Assembly: GCA_013115135.1 (NCBI GenBank) | Contig: JABANP010000111.1 | Coordinates: 62,001 to 126,000 of the forward strand | Source: Perkinsus olseni | Lineage: Eukaryota > Perkinsozoa > Perkinsida > Perkinsidae | Reading direction: 5' to 3' | Length of the DNA stretch: 64,000 nt | Part shown: positions 22,540-37,065 of the stretch, piece after piece | How the letters are laid out: each line of letters opens with the position of its first letter | Position numbering within the stretch: position 1 is the first letter of the stretch | Position numbers and translations under genes: made by a program | The notes under the pieces: generated by a model | What the model saw: the letters and a program-made list of their open reading frames with translations, nothing else | Told to the model about the DNA's origin: nothing | Databases searched by the model: none

Positions 22540-24275
22540 GTGGCCAGGAGACACTCAGCCCTCCTCTCCTCCAGGCGAGTTGCACAAGAACTGTTCGCAT
22601 TTCAGGGAGCCTCTGAGCCATTGCTAGCTACTGACTTGTCCGAGGAGCGGAGTCAACCGCTGAACTCATCTCGGGCCTGCGTGCTCGTATGTAAGGCGCC
22701 AACCGTACTTATAAAACTCAAGAGGCTTTAGTAAAGTCGCTTTACCGTCAAGGTCTTTTCACTTTCTTGCTGGCCTTCAAACCGAGTCAACCGCACATGG
22801 CCCAGTACTTGCGACAAGTCAAGGGCTTTTCCCAAGCTGATATTGTCCATTACATCTTCCCAATAGCAGCGTAAGACAGACCAGACATAGTCTTCCCTAA
22901 TCTTCGTCGTAGATACGCGCAGTTCGCTTTCGTCGTGCTGCAGGGTTACATTTGTGAGTTCCTCGGGTAGTACGACGACGACCGACGGTCAGCCGTTCAA
23001 CTGCCAATCTAGGTATAAATACGCCATCATTATGGGCGCCGGTGGAAGATTTTGTACCCGAATGTGCATGCTCTACGGCACAGAGATCTGGCACTTTCAA
23101 CTGAGCGAAATTTGCTACAGTACGCACTGTTTGCTCCTCCTCGTCGTCTTTGTAACGGAAACTGCAGGTATGGGCTCGGCAATGCTCATCATTTTCGGCG
23201 GTTATATCTTCAACTTGGTCACAAGAGAGAACTATCAGCGAATAATTGCCCTCCAGCAGATGGCGACCCTCGGTGGCCACGTAAGCCGTCTGTCCTCGTC
23301 ATAGCGATTTCCTACACGATCAGGTCTCCGCGGGGTACGTCGGGGATATCCTCATAAACGTCTTCAACTGCGACCTCACCGTCCTAATGTACATATCCGC
23401 TGGTAACCGAGGCGACAGCCGATTCGTATGTAAGTACTCTCTATTCAGTGTCCATCACTTCCGGCTTCCTGCTGGCTTTCTCATTTCCTCAAGTGTCATA
23501 CACGAAGGCACCTTCTCTAACCAAGGTTTTTCGATCGGTCAAACGGATATATTCCAGCCCAGTGTTCCTCCTCATGGTAAGTAACACATCCTCCTCCACG
23601 TCACAAGGCTCTCATCACGCTCAGCTCACGTTGTGGTGCGTACTTACGTCAGTACATTCTCTAGTCTGGGGCTACGAGACCTCCCTCTACGACTATCTCA
23701 AAGTCGAACAGCACTACGTTGGTGACTACAATGGTATTCTCGCCAGCAGTGGCCTTCTGCTAGGTAAGTGCAGTGGCGTCTTCTGCACCATAAGCGCTCC
23801 CCTCTCCCCACAGGTGCCCTCAGCGCAATGCTGTCTAATAACAATTGGGTACTGGACCAGCACGTATCGCATCCTCATCGGTCTATGATAATTGAAGCGG
23901 CGATAATATCAGTGTGCATCCTCCTCATGAGCCGACCATCGCTGACGAGTCTCAGCATCGGTTTCATCCTCTACTTTGGTGCCTACACTATAATGAACAC
24001 CTCCTTCATCGGCCATTGTGGCAGTAGGTTGAGAGGAGGGACACCCCATCCTCACCCTGCAGGATACTTGCCGTTCAGGGTTCGCCGGGCCACCGTCGAA
24101 CGAGAACACGGAGGGAATCGCCAGCGGTGCGGAGAAGAACAGCGGCCCTTCGGAAAGGGGCCATTTTGCCGCTCTTTTCACCGCTAACTTCCTCCTATCA
24201 CAATCCCTGCAAACCCTTTTAACTTGGATCGTCTATTCTGACCTCAAATTGAACGTAACAGCACCGCGTCTATAA
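22540..24275 (+). CDS. SLC19-type (reduced folate/thiamine carrier family) membrane transporter
   Basis: Multi-exon polytopic membrane protein with family blocks in SLC19 order: AFKPSQPHMAQYL then VKG (like LRPSEPFLTPYL in animal carriers); YKYAIIMG (like YKPVLLLQ); YISAVSITSGFLLAFSFP before a cytoplasmic loop; YNGILASSGLLLGALSAM in the second half; a last helix ending SLQTLLTWIVYSD. Stop TAA at 24273-24275. I infer introns after RACVLVC, after IAA, after ICYS (48 nt, stop-free), after GGH, after YISA, after FLLM, after LLLG and near HCG, all GT-AG. The start is unresolved: the first exon frame is open from before 22540 but has no ATG, so an upstream exon is likely (another ATG at 22470 is in a different frame). 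Folate or thiamine uptake is the family role; the substrate cannot be read from sequence. Confidence 0.72.
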
Positions 24276-24692
24276 TGGCACATAACGCTAGGCCGGGGTG
24301 TAGGTACGGCAAGCATGCCTCTGCATGTCGATCTACATCGGGACTTCTACTCTATTGGCGACCGGAGCTGCTATGTTGATGTACACCAACAGCAGCACTC
24401 GTGCGCCTAACGGGAAGCATCTTGTCTCAGATATGCCACCCGACGACGTTGAGAGTTTTTCTGAACAAGTGTCAGACTTTTCATTGAACTATTGACAACC
24501 ATTGTCTTCCTTCACCCGAGGGATTTGTGCTCAAGTGATAATGACAACGCAAGTGAGTACTTATTGAAACAGTTTATTGAAGAGCTGTTCTACCACTCAG
24601 TATTCTCATACGCTGGCTCCCTTTACTGCAAAGTGTACCTTCGACATAATCATAATTTCGTGGCGCGCGAGAACACACGGCTGCCGCTGGAC
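24276..24692. other. Intergenic, convergent gene ends
   Basis: About 420 bases between the stop codons of the convergent SLC19-like and proteasome genes. I see no gene, only short open frames without family resemblance. Confidence 0.5.
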
Positions 24693-25850
24693 TCACGGTA
24701 TTTGGTCAGCATAGATGCACTTCTCAGCCACATCCTTCTCCATAACAGTGGTGACACGAATAACCCCTCCTGATGACCCATCACGCGCCATAGCATGAGC
24801 CACAGCCTTGGCAACGAAGTCCTATACCACACCATCACCAACACAGCCGCCTTCATACCCTACACCTTACCTCAGCCTCCTCTCTGCTCATGTCCGGACG
24901 ATAGAGATGATCAACCAGACCAGTGATGTAGGTAGAGCTGAGAGAAGACAATCCAGCCAGGGGAAGCATTGAGCTGCATCTTACCCCGAACCACCAGTAG
25001 CGATGTCCTGCTTCAGTATAGTACCGCCGAGAGGGATGGAGTATACCTGAAATACACGAGATTCCTTATAGGGGCAGGACTGATCACGATGATGACCTGA
25101 GGTCCCTCGGTCTGGTCCCAGCCAGCCACGATAAGGCCAGCAGTGAGGAACTGCTTGTTGTTGTAGGATAGTAATCTGTACAATAGCAGTGATCAGAGAT
25201 TGAAGGCCTGTCCTGCTACTACTGACCTCATGAGGTTGGCAGCTGTCTTGACCTTAGGGAGGCGATCCAAAGGAAGATCATTGGCGTGGGCGTTGAGGAA
25301 GTACTTCGACCTTGGAGCTCAGGAACTGATACAAAGGGGATAACGTGCTACTACCGCGAGAGATGAACTCACCTGAGTGTCGGCAGCGGATCCACTGCGG
25401 CATACGAAGATCCTATCATGAAGGCGAGTAACCTTCCGACTAACTCTGTTGGCAACATAACCACCTGACAACCGTCGAGGGAATCATCACCAACATCCCT
25501 GGGCAGCTACTCCCGTATTACCAGTACTAGTCCTGGAGTCCGCCCCGAGTACCACACCATCCTTAAATTTCATGGCCATGATGGTGGTTCCTACACGCCA
25601 TTGTTATCAACAGTCAAGCTGCTTCCTGAGGGTGAACTCTTACCTGTCTGGATGCCCTTGGCCGGGCCGTTGTCTGAGTACCCCATGTACTGCATAAGGT
25701 CATCGATCTCATCGTCTTTCTGTTCAACCACGCCGGCGACACTAAAGGACAGTACGAGATGAGTGGTCTACTAGGAGACCCCTGTACTCACTCCATATCT
25801 CCCGCATGCTGCTGCTTGGCAAACTGCTGCTCGGCGATGAAGGTGGCCAT
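24693..25850 (-). CDS. PSMB6: Proteasome subunit beta type-6 (beta1, catalytic)
   Basis: Caspase-like catalytic subunit of the 20S core. The ATG at 25850 starts a propeptide ([15 protein letters not shown]...) ending [13 protein letters not shown], so Thr1 is exposed by autocleavage after Gly. Next come [73 protein letters not shown] and the end YADQIP before TGA at 24693. At least six short introns, all GT-AG. After ADTQ the frame works only if one G near 25307 is skipped (GTC-G-AAG): without the skip [10 protein letters not shown] is not read. With it, six residues (FLSSKV) sit where homologs have six. The methyltransferase stop lies about 130 bp upstream on the same strand. Confidence 0.9.
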
Positions 25851-25981
25851 ACTTTCGATAGTAAAAAACAACAACAAGTACTACAGCGCCATCGGTAATG
25901 TACTCCATCTTCCACCGAACGCCACCCAAAGCGAAGGAGATAAACGTCGTAATATACTTAGTGAACACCCGCACGAACTTA

Positions 25982-26783
25982 TCAAATACCACCAGCCTCT
26001 CTGCGACACTCAAGCACTTCAAATTCGCCATCATGACTGAGCTCCTCCCTGCCGATCCGGACACCAGTAGGGAACTCAACGGTTCTCTCTGTCACGAGGA
26101 ATCTTCTGTCCATCATGGTACGTTTAAAATCATCTCTGGTCTGGGATTCATCCGAGCGGTTAGCTGGGGCTACGAGGATTGCCTTGCCTCCCTCGCAAAG
26201 GCACTCATCAATGGCTGCCGCCAGTTGTAGTGCTGCGGTCTTCGAGTAGAAAAGGTCGCTTCCGATCACTAAGTCAAACTTTCGCCCGCCCGGGCAGCGA
26301 TCCACTCCCCAGACGAACCGTTCTACAGTAGGCACTCGTGTTACACAGCTTGCCGAAGCCGCCACGTTGAGGGCTAGATTCTTTATAGTGCGCTCATTAC
26401 CATCCGTCAGAAAGATGCTCGCAGGGTGCGAGGAAGGCCGCAACAGCGATACCAGCGATGCCACAGCCTGAACCAAGCTCGAGGACGGCAAGCCCCGACG
26501 GAATCTCCTGTGCGAGGAGATACCTGTTGAAGGACTGCACACAACGGATTCAGCCTGGAAGATACTACCGAGCCAGAACTATGCCTGATTCCCAGAGCCG
26601 AAGGCCGCACTGGGAATCTTGAAAGACATCACTGTATCGTAAACCAGGTGACAGAACCTACCCAAGATTGACCAGGATTGAAGACCTGCGACCAGTGGGC
26701 CCGTAATAGCCATCCCAATAGTACATGCGACCCTCCAAGATCCACTTCTCGGACTTCCAGCGGCCTTCCGTGTGGTGCTGCAT
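25982..26783 (-). CDS. METTL21/methyltransferase-16 type protein methyltransferase
   Basis: SAM-dependent class I methyltransferase of the family that methylates lysines of chaperones and elongation factors. Visible: GLRLWESGIVLARYL, SAM motif VLELGSGCGIAGIAVAA, acidic loop TDGNERTIKNLALN, then FVWG and FDLVIGSDLFY. Two short introns, one before SDVFQDSQ and one inside ARYLLAQ. Between LAP and ASIFLTDGNE the frame needs one base skipped at the CCC-T-GCG site near 26423; unshifted reading stops at once. The start is taken as ATG 26783 (MQHHTEGRWKSEK) but an upstream exon is possible. Stop TGA at 25982. The substrate is unknown. Confidence 0.75.
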
Positions 26784-27031
26784 CAATCAGAGGCATTGGT
26801 GGCGAAAACAAGGCTACAGCCAGAACGGCCTCTGAGAGCCGCCCCCCCAGCCCAACCAACTCGGTCCACCAAGGAGTTGATAACACTCATAACTCTGTCG
26901 TTGTTGTCACTAATGGTTACTAATACGTGGTCTCCGTAGTAGCGGCAGGCCACCCTTCGGGAATGAGGATAAACACGGGTGGGGGTCTACTACGGTATGA
27001 TGGTGGTGGAAGTAGTACGTCGTCTATACAG

Positions 27032-28880
<1,849 letters not shown>

Positions 28881-29076
28881 TCACTGCGAAGAATATCCTA
28901 CACACCCCTCCATACGACCACAACAACAAAGACTCCCACTGGCATTGGAAACAGTTCTGTGAATATTTTACGTCTTGGATGATGGCCGGACCTCTTCCTC
29001 TAGTTCCCCCTTCCGCGGTGGCGGCCGGCTTACCACGGAAAGTCCGAGCCAAGTGCCTAGCACGGCCGGAGTCCTA

Positions 29077-29703
29077 CTACTGACGGACGAACAAGCCCCA
29101 CCTGAACTCCCTGTCCTCCTCAGTGACCTCCATGTCCTCTGGCGACTCACTCACACCAGCAGCACCAGTAGCAGGAGTGGTGGCTGAGGTGGCAACACTA
29201 GTACCATCAAACAGCTCAACCCGTCTAAGGATACCTTCTTCCGTGGGTGCGCCTTCCGCCTTTCTAATCTCTTCCTGCATCAACCGGAGCAGGCATCGCT
29301 CGGTCTGTTTACTCAAATGACCTGACCATATGCACCTCAGGGGTAGTAGCCTCAAAAACCGATGGTATAAACGACACAACAGTTTGTCCCAATCATTATC
29401 CAGGGAAAACTGCCGCTACCGGGGATCGAACCTGCGACCTACTCGTTCGCTCAGCATACATACGCCTCAAATCCCAGTTCGGACGTCGTGGCAAGATCGA
29501 TGCTCGATTCTCCTGAAGAAGCAGTACATTCTCCTTCCTACCCTCAGAAGACCACCTCCCCCCACCTCGATCTGCGCATAGTCCATGACCTGATCCAGCT
29601 CAGCATTGAGCTCCTCCTCGATCGGCTCAGCCGACACTGGCTCCTTCTTCAGGTCCTTCAATGACTCAGCCAAGGGAGTGTAGGATTGGAACCTCATGAT
29701 CAT
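29077..29703 (-). CDS. CCDC12: CCDC12/Cwf18-like spliceosome-associated protein
   Basis: Small protein of the Cwf18/CCDC12 family, a component of activated spliceosomes. It starts MIMRFQSYTPLAESLKD (family LRNYVPEDEDL), continues EEELNAELDQV, then an exon with the signature ILPRRPNWDLRR (family LAPRKPDWDLKR), then KQTERCLLRLMQEEIRKAEG (family KRTQRAIAELIRERL) and an acidic Thr/Ser tail. Stop TAG at 29077. The N-terminal coiled coil of longer homologs is missing: the ATG at 29703 is about 100 bp from the next gene, so there is little room for it. The second intron, about 165 nt, contains a tRNA T-arm-like sequence near 29412-29450. Confidence 0.65.
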
Positions 29704-29800
29704 CCCCTCTACACTACATCACAAAAACAGCAGCGTCCCTACAGCAGTACGACCAGCAGTAGAACACAACAAGTTGGGAATCAGGAAAGGTGATGAAAAT

Positions 29801-32800
29801 CTACGACGATCTCGCACTCTTAGTTGCTCCGCTGGGCTGAGCGGCCTGGGCTGCCTCTAGGGCTTTCGAGAGTTTCATAACAATCGGATCATCCTTAGCC
29901 TGCTCCACTGCCGCCGATGAGGACGACGTATCCATCAGTATCTTAGGCGTATCTTTGCTCGAAGGTCGGATGGAATCTTAAAGGTTACCTCAGTAGCGTG
30001 TATCCACTTCTTTCATACTGTCTGCCTCCGGCAACTCCTCCTCTGGCCGGCATCCGTTCCAAAGTGACAGTATAATCTTGAGGCAGTAACTGCCGAGCCA
30101 CACGACCATTATCCAACTGCTGCTGGTCACTCAGTGAAGGAAGAGGGACCATTAGAGATGATGAGCCCAACGACGTAGCCGATTACCTCAGGTCAGTGTT
30201 CAGCTGTTTGAGACCAGGAGCAGTGATGGTGGTGATACCGTCAATCTCGGTGATGATGGTTTGGGCTGCCCTTTGGAATACTGCCGGGACCCATTGCGAT
30301 CGAAGGACCTGACACCCTCGACTGCCAACCCTCTATTCATGCCCCACGTCGATTCTCATCGACCCCTGCTTACATCATCCCCATTATCAGCCGACCCATT
30401 ACCCGACTCTTTACTGAGATACGGGACGAAGAGGAAGAGGTACTCAGACAGGGACGTGACGGCAGTAGAAGGCATGATGGAAGCAGCAGCAGCAGCAGCT
30501 CCCCGGCTTGGGACCCTCGACCGCCGCTCCCCGACCACACAGACTGCGTACCTGTACAGCCGAATTGCTACTTAGTATTGCTAGTAGTCAACAGGAGCAG
30601 CTACCGTAGCCCCTTGAGGATTCTTTTAGTGATGGGCGAACAAAGGCCCTCAACGATAAGCCTATCCACCCGCTGGCAGACCTGCGCACCGCACAGATCA
30701 GACTGTAGGGTGATTAAGGGTGAACTACCTCATCCACAGAAGCTACTTGACGGTCATCCTCGTCGTCCCTCAATGGACCAATACATGCTAGTATGGCCAC
30801 AATAGAGGCATCCTCATTCTCACTCTCCCTAGCCTTCTCGCTCGCCTTCCTCGCGATGCTCACCAGCTGACTACTGAACTCCTCCGCCCCCACACGAAGA
30901 GACCCCACACTCTGATGAATCGACCTGCCCACAAGATCATCTGCCTAGTCGCTTTCGCTCGCTTACGATTACCGGCAGTTGGCCAGGAGTGAAGAGAAGT
31001 CAGCGTTATAGTCACCCTGCGCACAGTAGGTCTTGAACACCCTCGAGACCATACTCGAGATGGACCGATTCACCGTAGTATACCAATACGAGTCGTACCT
31101 GCACCGAGGAGGGTAAGGCCGGAGGAGGAGCAGCAGCAGCCAGCACGTACAGATTGTGGACATCCCCCATCCACAGTGGTGCCAATGCCGCTGCAGGCAG
31201 GGAAGCATCCATCTCCGCAGCCCCAGACCTTACTATGGCCGTCTGATACCTACCAACAGCATCATAGTCATGTACTCAGTGATGACAAGAAGCTTACTTC
31301 ATGACTCTGGTCTCGAGGGAGATGAGCCCATCAGCCAGACTCAATCTGCTTCTCCTCTGCTCTTCCTCTTCCTCAATCTCCTCCTCGCTACTCAGCGGAT
31401 TGCCAAGCCCACCACCGGCCTCCGCTTCGCTCGGCAGGAACAGTCCCGGGACAAGGCTCTCCAAGAGCTTTCCATCGATCAACTTCTGCTCACATATCTG
31501 TGACCACCTACAACAGGAGGATTAGCGTCACGCGCCACGAAATTCCGAGCTCCTCTCACTCATCGTCTTCAAAGTGCATCTTCCTCTTGAGATGGTTGAA
31601 GCCTCGCATCAAGGAATACAGGAATTGTTTCGGATGGTCCGGTAGAGACTTGCAGCTCGGAGCCCACGGACCAAACAACTGATACGGCACCAATCAGGCG
31701 AATCTTAGGTCGATGCTCGTCAATGCCAAAGAAGATGATGCTCAGAAAATCTCACCTCCTTCATAGCTGAGTAGATGCATTTCCTCATCAGTAGACCATC
31801 GCCGTCCGCTGTAACAGCCGCCAGTGTCTCGAGGCGTTCCTGTAGGGCTTCCGCCAGGGCATGGAAGAAGCCGATACTGATACACACCAAATAACCCCCC
31901 TAATGGTTACTATCCCGCTGGCCTACACTCCGTCGTTATCTCGAACCCCTCCTTCCTCCTCGCTCTCCGACAGCACCTCATCAACTCCCTCCCCCTCACT
32001 ACTCGTTGTTGCTGATGACGACGACGAGGACTGCAACTGCAACACGGCGAAGTACCGACCAGCTTCGCTATACCCCATCCTACACTAGCAGTCCACTTCC
32101 TCTGTACAACAGTATTCATAGCAGTACAAACAGCATCATCGAACTCCTCCAACCCACTGTTATCACCACTATTGTCTTGATAGGCCTGCCGTAAACCCAT
32201 ACCATCTCTCCGTGAACGCCCATAATATTACATCATAACACACCCTCAGCTGCTTAGGATTACATCTATCAATGGCCGAGCCCACTTTCCTATGAAACAC
32301 CTCATCACCATCACTGCTGCTACCATTGACAAGGTTGCTATTACCTGCGGACCTCCCTATGAAGACTCATCTCCATCGCTTCAATCTGCTGCCACCGGTC
32401 ATCATAGTCGGGTAGCATCTTCAACCCCCCATTGAGGGCCTCTTTAACCTCGCTCATCTTCCCCTTGAACTCAGTAAACTCACCACTGTGCAGAAGACTG
32501 TCCAGCTCCTGCATCTAAGGTCGAAGCAAGTCCATGACACACAAACCGCATCCGCCTTATCACCCTCTTGTCCCAATTATTGGCCTCCCCGAGTGCCGTC
32601 CGAGCAGCCTGTAGTTTCTCCTTCCCGCTGTCGACTTTTGCTATGAACAGCTGCGTCTGTCGCTGTTCCTCCTTATCCTTGCTTCCCAGCTCCCCTAGGA
32701 GCCTCGTCAGCTTCTCCTCACCCGTCGCCACATCCCTCTTTCTTCATGCACTCCAGGTCATGCATTACAGTCGGCATCGACGACATCAGCTGGGAGCTCT

Positions 32801-33154
32801 GACTGTCCACCATGGCGGATGTCTCCTGGGCCAAGGCATTGAGGTTGGAATCTGATCCAGGGCGAGTGGGTAACCTCACAGCGGCAGAAGCCATCGACGA
32901 CACGAGCAGGAGCGATAAGCGTTGTTGATTGGTCTTATCCTGAAAGCCACATCTACTTACTCCCCGGGCATACTCAATCTCGGCAGAGCTGCATCAATGC
33001 TAGTGCCCTCCTTCGCTGCCTTCCTTAGCTCCTTCATCAGCCACTCCACCGGGTCGAAGTCGGCAGCGGAGGTCCCGTGTTCCGACAAGCTCGACGCTAG
33101 CTCCTTCAAAACGTCATCCCTTGACGTCGGCGATGGTCGAACAGGCGTGGCCAT
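29801..33154 (-). CDS. COG7: COG7-like conserved oligomeric Golgi complex subunit
   Basis: Long multi-exon gene. The N terminus (MATPVRPSPTSRDD...) has FDPVEWLMKELRKAAKEG, matching FDVKEWINAAFR of animal COG7, and then ALAQETSAMVDSQSSQLMSS with MPTVMHDLECMKKE, matching the family block ending LRDVEALKQEA. The 3' part has WVPAVFQRAAQTIITEI with GLKQLNTDL, matching the C-terminal KQLATDIDYL region. COG tethers intra-Golgi retrograde vesicles. The middle is divergent and exon joins are only partly resolved. The last exon, with TSSSSAAVEQAKDD and stop at 29801, is assigned by position only. An alternative start at 33184 is in frame. Confidence 0.65.
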
Positions 33155-33247
33155 GACAAAAAAAACTACCAAACGGCATGGCAAAGCCCTCCCACGAACG
33201 CAGCGCGAACAGCATAGAAACGCGCCTCACTACGGACGTCTGAGCAC

Positions 33248-36200
33248 TCAATTGGAGGAAGAGGGTCGGCGTCGATAGAGGTAGATGTACCCGAGGTCGA
33301 AGGGTGGATCAGCACTGACAGCTACCTTCTCATCGTTGAATATGACCCACTTCTTGGGACCACCAGGGCTGACCTCCTTCAGCATGTGGCAGACGTAGTG
33401 ACCATGAGAGACATTCCTGCCGACGTGACTGATGAAGCCAACGAGATCGTACTCTCCAGGGCCATCACTAGCCAATAGCCTCTCCTTCGCTGTAGACCTG
33501 GCCGTAAAAGAATACGATAGAGATCCACAGCAGCAATAGCGCTACCCCTCTGTCGCCGCCCCTCCCTGCTGTTGCCCCTCTGCTTCTACGGCATCAACAG
33601 CAGCATCCAGGTCATCCGTTCGGGAGAACAGCCAATCGGCGGCTGAGGTAGATCCGATACCACAACATCCAGACTTCCCTCCTAGTACTACCCCTCTCCA
33701 CATTATTGCTGGTAGCCTTCATAGCTGCCTTAGCCTGTCTATCAGTGAAGCCCATGGAGGTGAGCATAACCAAGGCATCAGCATCTACTGCATCCTCCTC
33801 TGTGCTACCACCCCCGGTCGGAGTCGGAGGGTCATCCATATGCTCCATCAGCCACGAGGCTGCGGCATCGGCGGAGCTGAGAATGAGAGCATCGTCACCC
33901 CCAGCGACGGCCCGCCCCTCCTACCTGTTGCCGACCTTCAAGCACGCCCTGGTAGATCTCTCCTTATCAAAGCCCATTGACATGAGCATCGCTAGTATCT
34001 CCTCATCAGCCTCGGGGGCGGCCACCGTTGCTGCTGCCGGTTGAGTCGAGTCCGGCATCTCCTTCTCCCCTTGCTGTAGGCCCGGATTCTTATTATGATA
34101 CCGCTCCATACTCAACTCCTGTGGCATCGGTACTGAACAGTTGAGCTTAGCCAGCTGCCAGGAGGAATCCACATAGTATCTGAACTGTACAAGATACCCC
34201 TTGCCTCCACCAGCGGAGAACCACCTTGACACCTGTACCAACAAGTACTGCGGCATTGTGAGGAAGGTGAAGTTCTTCAAAGCAGTGACCAACTCGCCAT
34301 CCTGTCAATAAGACATGATAAGACACTTCTGTCTGTATGACCGTCGTGCTACCAAAGCTGGGCTTCGGAAGCCTTCTACGCTACTAGTCGCCATCGTTCT
34401 CTTGAGGCAGGCCTCAAATGGTACCACCGGCGGAGGGCCTGCCTTCCCCTCGTCCTCAACCTTCTCGTTACCACCATCAGTCTTCAATCGTTTGGCATCC
34501 CCTAAGCCCATCAATCCAATCACAGCAGCAGCAGTACCACTCCTTACCCTCATCTATGCTTGCATCTGCACTGCTAGTCACAGCATCGTCCATACTCACT
34601 ACCAGCGGGAATAGATTCTCCCGTCGTTGCGAGTATCTTAGAGCTACCCGTGCGTTACACGAAGAGGTTGCCCTCCGCCACTACTTAACAGTGCCCGACT
34701 TAGGACACTCCAATCTGTCCTCGAGGATGTAGCCAAACTGATCGCTACTGAAGCCGAGGCCATCGTGGAAGGTATCCAAGGTTGAAGCTTGCTCAGCTCG
34801 ATTGAGCTTGTCCAAGAAATACAGAAGATACCTAAGTGGATTCCTGCTAATTTACTATCATTACCAGAATAATCTCACTCTGCTGCATCCTGCTGAGACG
34901 AAGTGGAGAAGTCCGGATGGCCCTTGCCAAAGTGTTTCCGTAGGCTCACAGGCGCCAGCATACCTGACTCACTCTCGGAATATTTCACCCCACCTTAATC
35001 GTTCCTACTACCATTAAAAGGGTCCAACTTTCTCTCCTCCTCATCCTTAGGTATTGGCGGACAATACCTTGGTCCCATTGAGGGCGTTTGTCAGCTTAGC
35101 TACCTCCAGCACTGTCCGCTCAGAGCTGCTCTCATGATCGAGCTGACCAACGACCACATCTCTCGATAGAACCCGATCACTTCCACTACTACCGCTCCTT
35201 GCTGCGCCATACTCCTCCGCAATGCCCCATCCTCATCAGCATACCTCCTACTCAAAGCAGCGACACTACCTAAACTCCACCAGTCTACGAACCTCCCCAA
35301 AAGAAGGTACTATTACCACTGAAGATAAGCTGCAGGAAGCTGTTGATGTAACAGCTATTTCCGAGATTGCGCAGACCGACCAGCCCGGGCCCTCGGACTC
35401 TATCCAACTCCTTGCCAGCCTCGGTGATCCGATCGAACGCGAACTCCTTGTTCAACTCAACCTCCATTTCTGCCATGGACTTATCCGTTTTTGACATCTT
35501 CATAACATCGATGCCCCAATGGGCCAGGTGGGCCGCTAGATTCCTGAAGCGATGATGGCCAGCACCTAGGCGGGTCGATAGTCGCCCCTCCTTACGGATC
35601 AGTAACCATAGTGTCCTCATCCTCAGCATAGGAGAAGACATCAGCTCCTTTAGGTGTGATAGTGCCCAGCTTGACCACCAAGGGGTAGATCTTGCCCTGC
35701 TCTTTCATCTCCAAGTAGTGGTCCAAAGCACCATTACTACCACCACTGCCGTCCCAGTTACGCCGCCCACCGCCTACGAGCACAGCAGCTACCAACTGAC
35801 CGTCTCATAATCCTAGTGGTAGTGATCCGCCCGACTCAGCGGCAATCGAGTGACAGCCCTGTCATTAGACTCAACCATCCCTACTACCTATGTAGCCATC
35901 AGAGAGATTGAGCCAGAGATTCTCCCTATCACCGGACTTCTCACAGTACCAATCAGAGGGGTTGGGACTTATCTTCTTCGTCACCACCTCTTGAGGGAGC
36001 TCCGCCGCGTACCTCCAGGATCACTCTACAGACTAGCGCAGCGAGAGGCTTTTACTTGCTTATCGGTCGCTCCTCTTCCCCTGCCTCCCAGGCCATCACA
36101 GCAGCCTGGTCCTCGGCACCCTTGTGGTCAATAATGGCGAGGACAGCCTCACCAATGATCTCTGGGAGGTCGGAGAGATCATCCAGGGAAAGATAGAGCC

Positions 36201-36756
36201 AGTCAGATTCCACTCCACTGTCGCTGTAGGGAACCACTGCAATTTGGTAATCCTGAGGTGACCAGCGGGGTGTCCTCCTTAAGAGGGCCGGCAACTACTA
36301 TTCGCACCTTTTCCTCTTCATACTCCTTGCCGCCATCGAATCCTCCTTGGACTCCCACTGCCAGCTTAGTCGGCTCATCCCCCTCTTCCTTTTTCTTCGG
36401 CACCTGACCCCCAACCGTACACCACTACCGTCACTATCGCTCTGCTCACTACCAGCTTAGTATTGATATGGAGATACACCACAGCCCCTGTAGTGGTAGT
36501 ATCATGCCTGTTAATATCAACATCAAGGAAGGGACGGCCATAGCCCTTCCAGCCCTCCTCCAAGGACACATACAGGCCGTCCTTAGGGTACAATGGGGTG
36601 TCCATAGACAGAACACAGCAGTCGTTATGGACAGTATCAGTAGGCTGCGGGACCTGACCACATCCCTTCACGGAGGCCCGAAACTGGAGAGCCCTGATCT
36701 ACCTTTACAAGGCCACTCGCAGCGTACTGCTTGGCCAACTCGATCGCCCTCGACAT
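33248..36756 (-). CDS. USP5: USP5/isopeptidase T-type ubiquitin carboxyl-terminal hydrolase
   Basis: Deubiquitinase that disassembles free polyubiquitin. The ATG at 36756 starts MSRAIELAKQYAASGLVK, joined through a 50-nt intron to VPQPTDTVHNDCC and MDTPLYPKDGLYVSL, the degenerate N-terminal UBP module. Next: a ZnF-UBP-like block with SGDRENLWLNLSDGY, GGRRNWDGSGGSNGALDHY and KLGTITPKGADVFSY; catalytic Cys box GLRNLGNSCYINS; two UBA domains (ILAMLMSMGFDKERS and ALVMLTSMGFTDRQAK); and the His box GHYVCH with FNDEKV near the C terminus. So Cys, His and Asp/Asn of the USP triad are present. Stop at 33248. Introns of ~45-115 nt. Exon joins around 34.7-35.3 kb, in the insertion after the Cys box, are not resolved. 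Confidence 0.86.
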
Positions 36757-37065
36757 GATAATATTGAAAAACGACCAATACTACTGCCACTACTGGTCAG
36801 GATGGCTACCTTAGATTGAACTACTATGAACACAACAACATTGATGCGCTGAAATCTGTTGTAACAGAGAGGGAGGAGTAACCATCAATAAGCGCAATGC
36901 TAACGGTCTTATCATCAGTGACTTACGTCACGCTATTCCCCGCCACAGGCGGAGATCCCCGCCAGGGGAGGCATCAACAGCAGGAGCAGGAGCAGGAGAA
37001 GAAGTCAGCACTTATAATACAGTCCTTGTTACAAACACTCGAAGAGGTATAAGATATGCCATTAT
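36757..37065. other. Intergenic, USP5 to AspRS
   Basis: About 310 bases between two head-to-tail minus-strand genes, including a short CAG/GGAG-rich stretch near 36970-37005. No gene seen. Confidence 0.45.

Noticed and set aside
29412..29450. tRNA-like T-arm (GGTTCGATCC, minus strand) in the CCDC12 intron
   Set aside because: No matching acceptor 5' strand or D arm at the right distance, and the T stem pairs poorly. At most a remnant.
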